A stretch of DNA of 6,172 nucleotides. Source: Deltaproteobacteria bacterium. GTDB lineage: Bacteria > Desulfobacterota > Syntrophia > Syntrophales > UBA2192. The notes below the pieces were generated by a model. That model saw nothing but the letters and a program-made list of their open reading frames with translations, was not told the origin of the DNA and did not search any database. The translations under genes and the position numbers were made by a program. The stretch lies in NCBI GenBank assembly GCA_026388445.1, contig JAPLJU010000206.1, forward strand, positions 1-6,172, in the 5' to 3' direction. This document shows, piece by piece, positions 5,425 to 6,172 of this stretch. Positions within the stretch are counted from its first letter, which is position 1. Each line of letters begins with the position of its first letter.

Positions 5425-5766
5425 ATGGATATCATTGAGATGCTCGAAAAAGAACAGATGAGGGGGGATATCCCCGATTTCAAACCCGGCGATACGGTCA
5501 AGGTTTATGTCAAGATCGTCGAAGGGCAGAAGGAGCGAATCCAGGTTTTCGAAGGTGTCGTGATCCGCAGGAAACGGGGCAACAGCCGTTCAACCTTTAC
5601 GGTGAGAAAGATGTCATACGGTGTCGGTGTCGAAAGGACCTTCCCGCTCCACTCCCCCGTGCTGGACCGGATTGACGTGGTGACCAGGGGGAAGGTGAGG
5701 CGTTCCAAGCTCTACTACCTCAGAGGGCGCCGGGGGAAAGAGGCCAAGATCAAAGAGGCTGACTAG
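5425..5766 (+). CDS. rplS: 50S ribosomal protein L19
   Basis: Large-subunit protein at the 30S-50S interface. The 113 residues match the usual length of about 115. Family blocks are MDIIEMLEKEQMR, IPDFKPGDTVKVYVKIVEG, ERIQVFEGVVIRRK, the basic GNSRSTFTVRKMSYGVGVER, TFPLHSPVLDRIDV and RRSKLYYLRGRRGKEAKIKE. ATG 5425 follows GGGAGG (5408-5413) with an 11-nt spacer. Placement after trmD is the standard bacterial arrangement; here one extra methyltransferase gene is inserted. A strong terminator follows 12 nt after the stop, so rplS ends the main transcription unit. Confidence 0.98.
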   Translation: MDIIEMLEKEQMRGDIPDFKPGDTVKVYVKIVEGQKERIQVFEGVVIRRKRGNSRSTFTVRKMSYGVGVERTFPLHSPVLDRIDVVTRGKVRRSKLYYLRGRRGKEAKIKEAD

Positions 5767-5778
5767 AAGCGATGTCCC

Positions 5779-5815
5779 ACGGGAACCGGCCGCATCAAGC
5801 CGGTTCCCGTTTTTT
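5779..5815 (+). terminator. Intrinsic (Rho-independent) terminator after rplS
   Basis: ACGGGAACCGGC (5779-5790) and GCCGGTTCCCGT (5799-5810) form a perfect 12-bp stem around an 8-nt loop. A run of six T follows (5810-5815, the first T also closing the stem). This is a textbook intrinsic terminator on the + strand. It separates rplS from rnhB, which must be read by leak-through or from a promoter I could not identify. Confidence 0.92.
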
Positions 5816-5856
5816 GTGGGCACATTTTTCAGTCCGTCAGGCTTTCATCGGGGAAC

Positions 5857-6172
5857 ATGGATTCTTTTGAATCGAAGGCATACCGTTGCGGCTTCACGGT
5901 CATCGCCGGTATTGATGAGGCGGGGCGGGGACCTCTTGCCGGGCCCGTCGTCGCGGCCGCGGTGGTGTTACCCCGGGGTTATAAAAACGGCGAGGTCCGG
6001 GATTCCAAGCAGCTCACGCCCCGGGTGCGCGCCAGGCTGTATGAGGTCATCACCCGGGATGCCCTTTCCATCGGCCTGGGTGTGACGGAGCCATCCGTCA
6101 TTGATCGTGTGAACATCCTCCGGGCGACTCTGATGGCCATGCGGGAAGCCGTCACCGGGTCATTCCTCCAGC
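5857..6172 (+). CDS. rnhB: Ribonuclease HII, N-terminal part (3' end outside window)
   Basis: Cytoplasmic endonuclease that cuts RNA in RNA-DNA hybrids and starts removal of single ribonucleotides misincorporated into DNA. The first 105 codons are present, of a family length near 200-220. The frame reads MDSFESKAYRCGFTVIAG, then IDEAGRGPLAGPVVAAAVVLP. This includes the first catalytic pair Asp20-Glu21 in the GIDEAGRGPLAGPVV signature. DSKQLTP (49-55) and the conserved DRVNILRATLMAM block follow. The remaining catalytic aspartates lie beyond the window or in its last residues. ATG 5857 is chosen because the homology begins shortly after it; the nearby GGGGAA is very close to the ATG, so initiation may be weak. 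It follows the rplS terminator by 41 nt. The rplS-rnhB order is common in bacteria. Confidence 0.95.
   Translation, partial: MDSFESKAYRCGFTVIAGIDEAGRGPLAGPVVAAAVVLPRGYKNGEVRDSKQLTPRVRARLYEVITRDALSIGLGVTEPSVIDRVNILRATLMAMREAVTGSFLQ

Noticed and set aside
5816..6085. Open frame of 89 codons on the + strand after rplS
   Set aside because: It overlaps rnhB in another frame, and the rnhB frame contains the conserved RNase HII signature.

Overview
The window is a conserved chromosomal housekeeping segment. Every confident gene lies on the + strand and serves translation, protein targeting or RNA modification. I saw no phage, transposon, CRISPR or defence gene. The likely source is a deltaproteobacterium (Desulfobacterota), perhaps near Syntrophales. 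This is an inference from the gene order, from a Tm1570-type SPOUT methyltransferase between trmD and rplS, and from the protein sequences; no search was run. Coding DNA is moderately GC-rich, while the spacer before rpsP is strikingly AT-rich.

Region 1 (1-1523) holds the C-terminal half of arginyl-tRNA synthetase (argS, cut by the left edge) and, 12 nt later, a membrane-anchored SPOR-domain protein that probably binds septal peptidoglycan.

Region 2 (1537-2806) is ffh, the GTPase of the signal recognition particle, and it is visibly damaged. The correct N-terminus starts at 1537 and reads for 33 residues. The frame then changes, and the rest of the protein continues in another frame from about 1640. 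Against the E. coli Ffh layout about 68 nt are missing at the junction, including the N-domain ALLEADV motif. This is either a real mutation or, since ffh is normally essential, more likely an error in the sequence or assembly. GC-rich inverted repeats sit exactly at the break.

Region 3 (2889-5334) is the ribosome maturation cluster: rpsP (S16), khpA (KH-domain RNA-binding protein), rimM (30S maturation factor), trmD (tRNA m1G37 methyltransferase) and a second SPOUT RNA methyltransferase. Spacing is mostly short. A nine-codon reading frame links the trmD stop to the methyltransferase start through ATGA overlaps at both ends.

Region 4 (5335-6172) has a terminator-like hairpin, a candidate promoter, rplS (L19), a strong intrinsic terminator, and the 5' third or so of rnhB (RNase HII), cut by the right edge.

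Together the genes charge tRNA-Arg, protect reading frame through G37 methylation, assemble both ribosomal subunits, target nascent membrane proteins and remove RNA from DNA hybrids. No wholly new system is evident. The points most worth a second look are the ffh lesion, the bridging mini-ORF, the uncharacterised methyltransferase, Glu at the TrmD Asp169 position, and the nested hairpin before rnhB.
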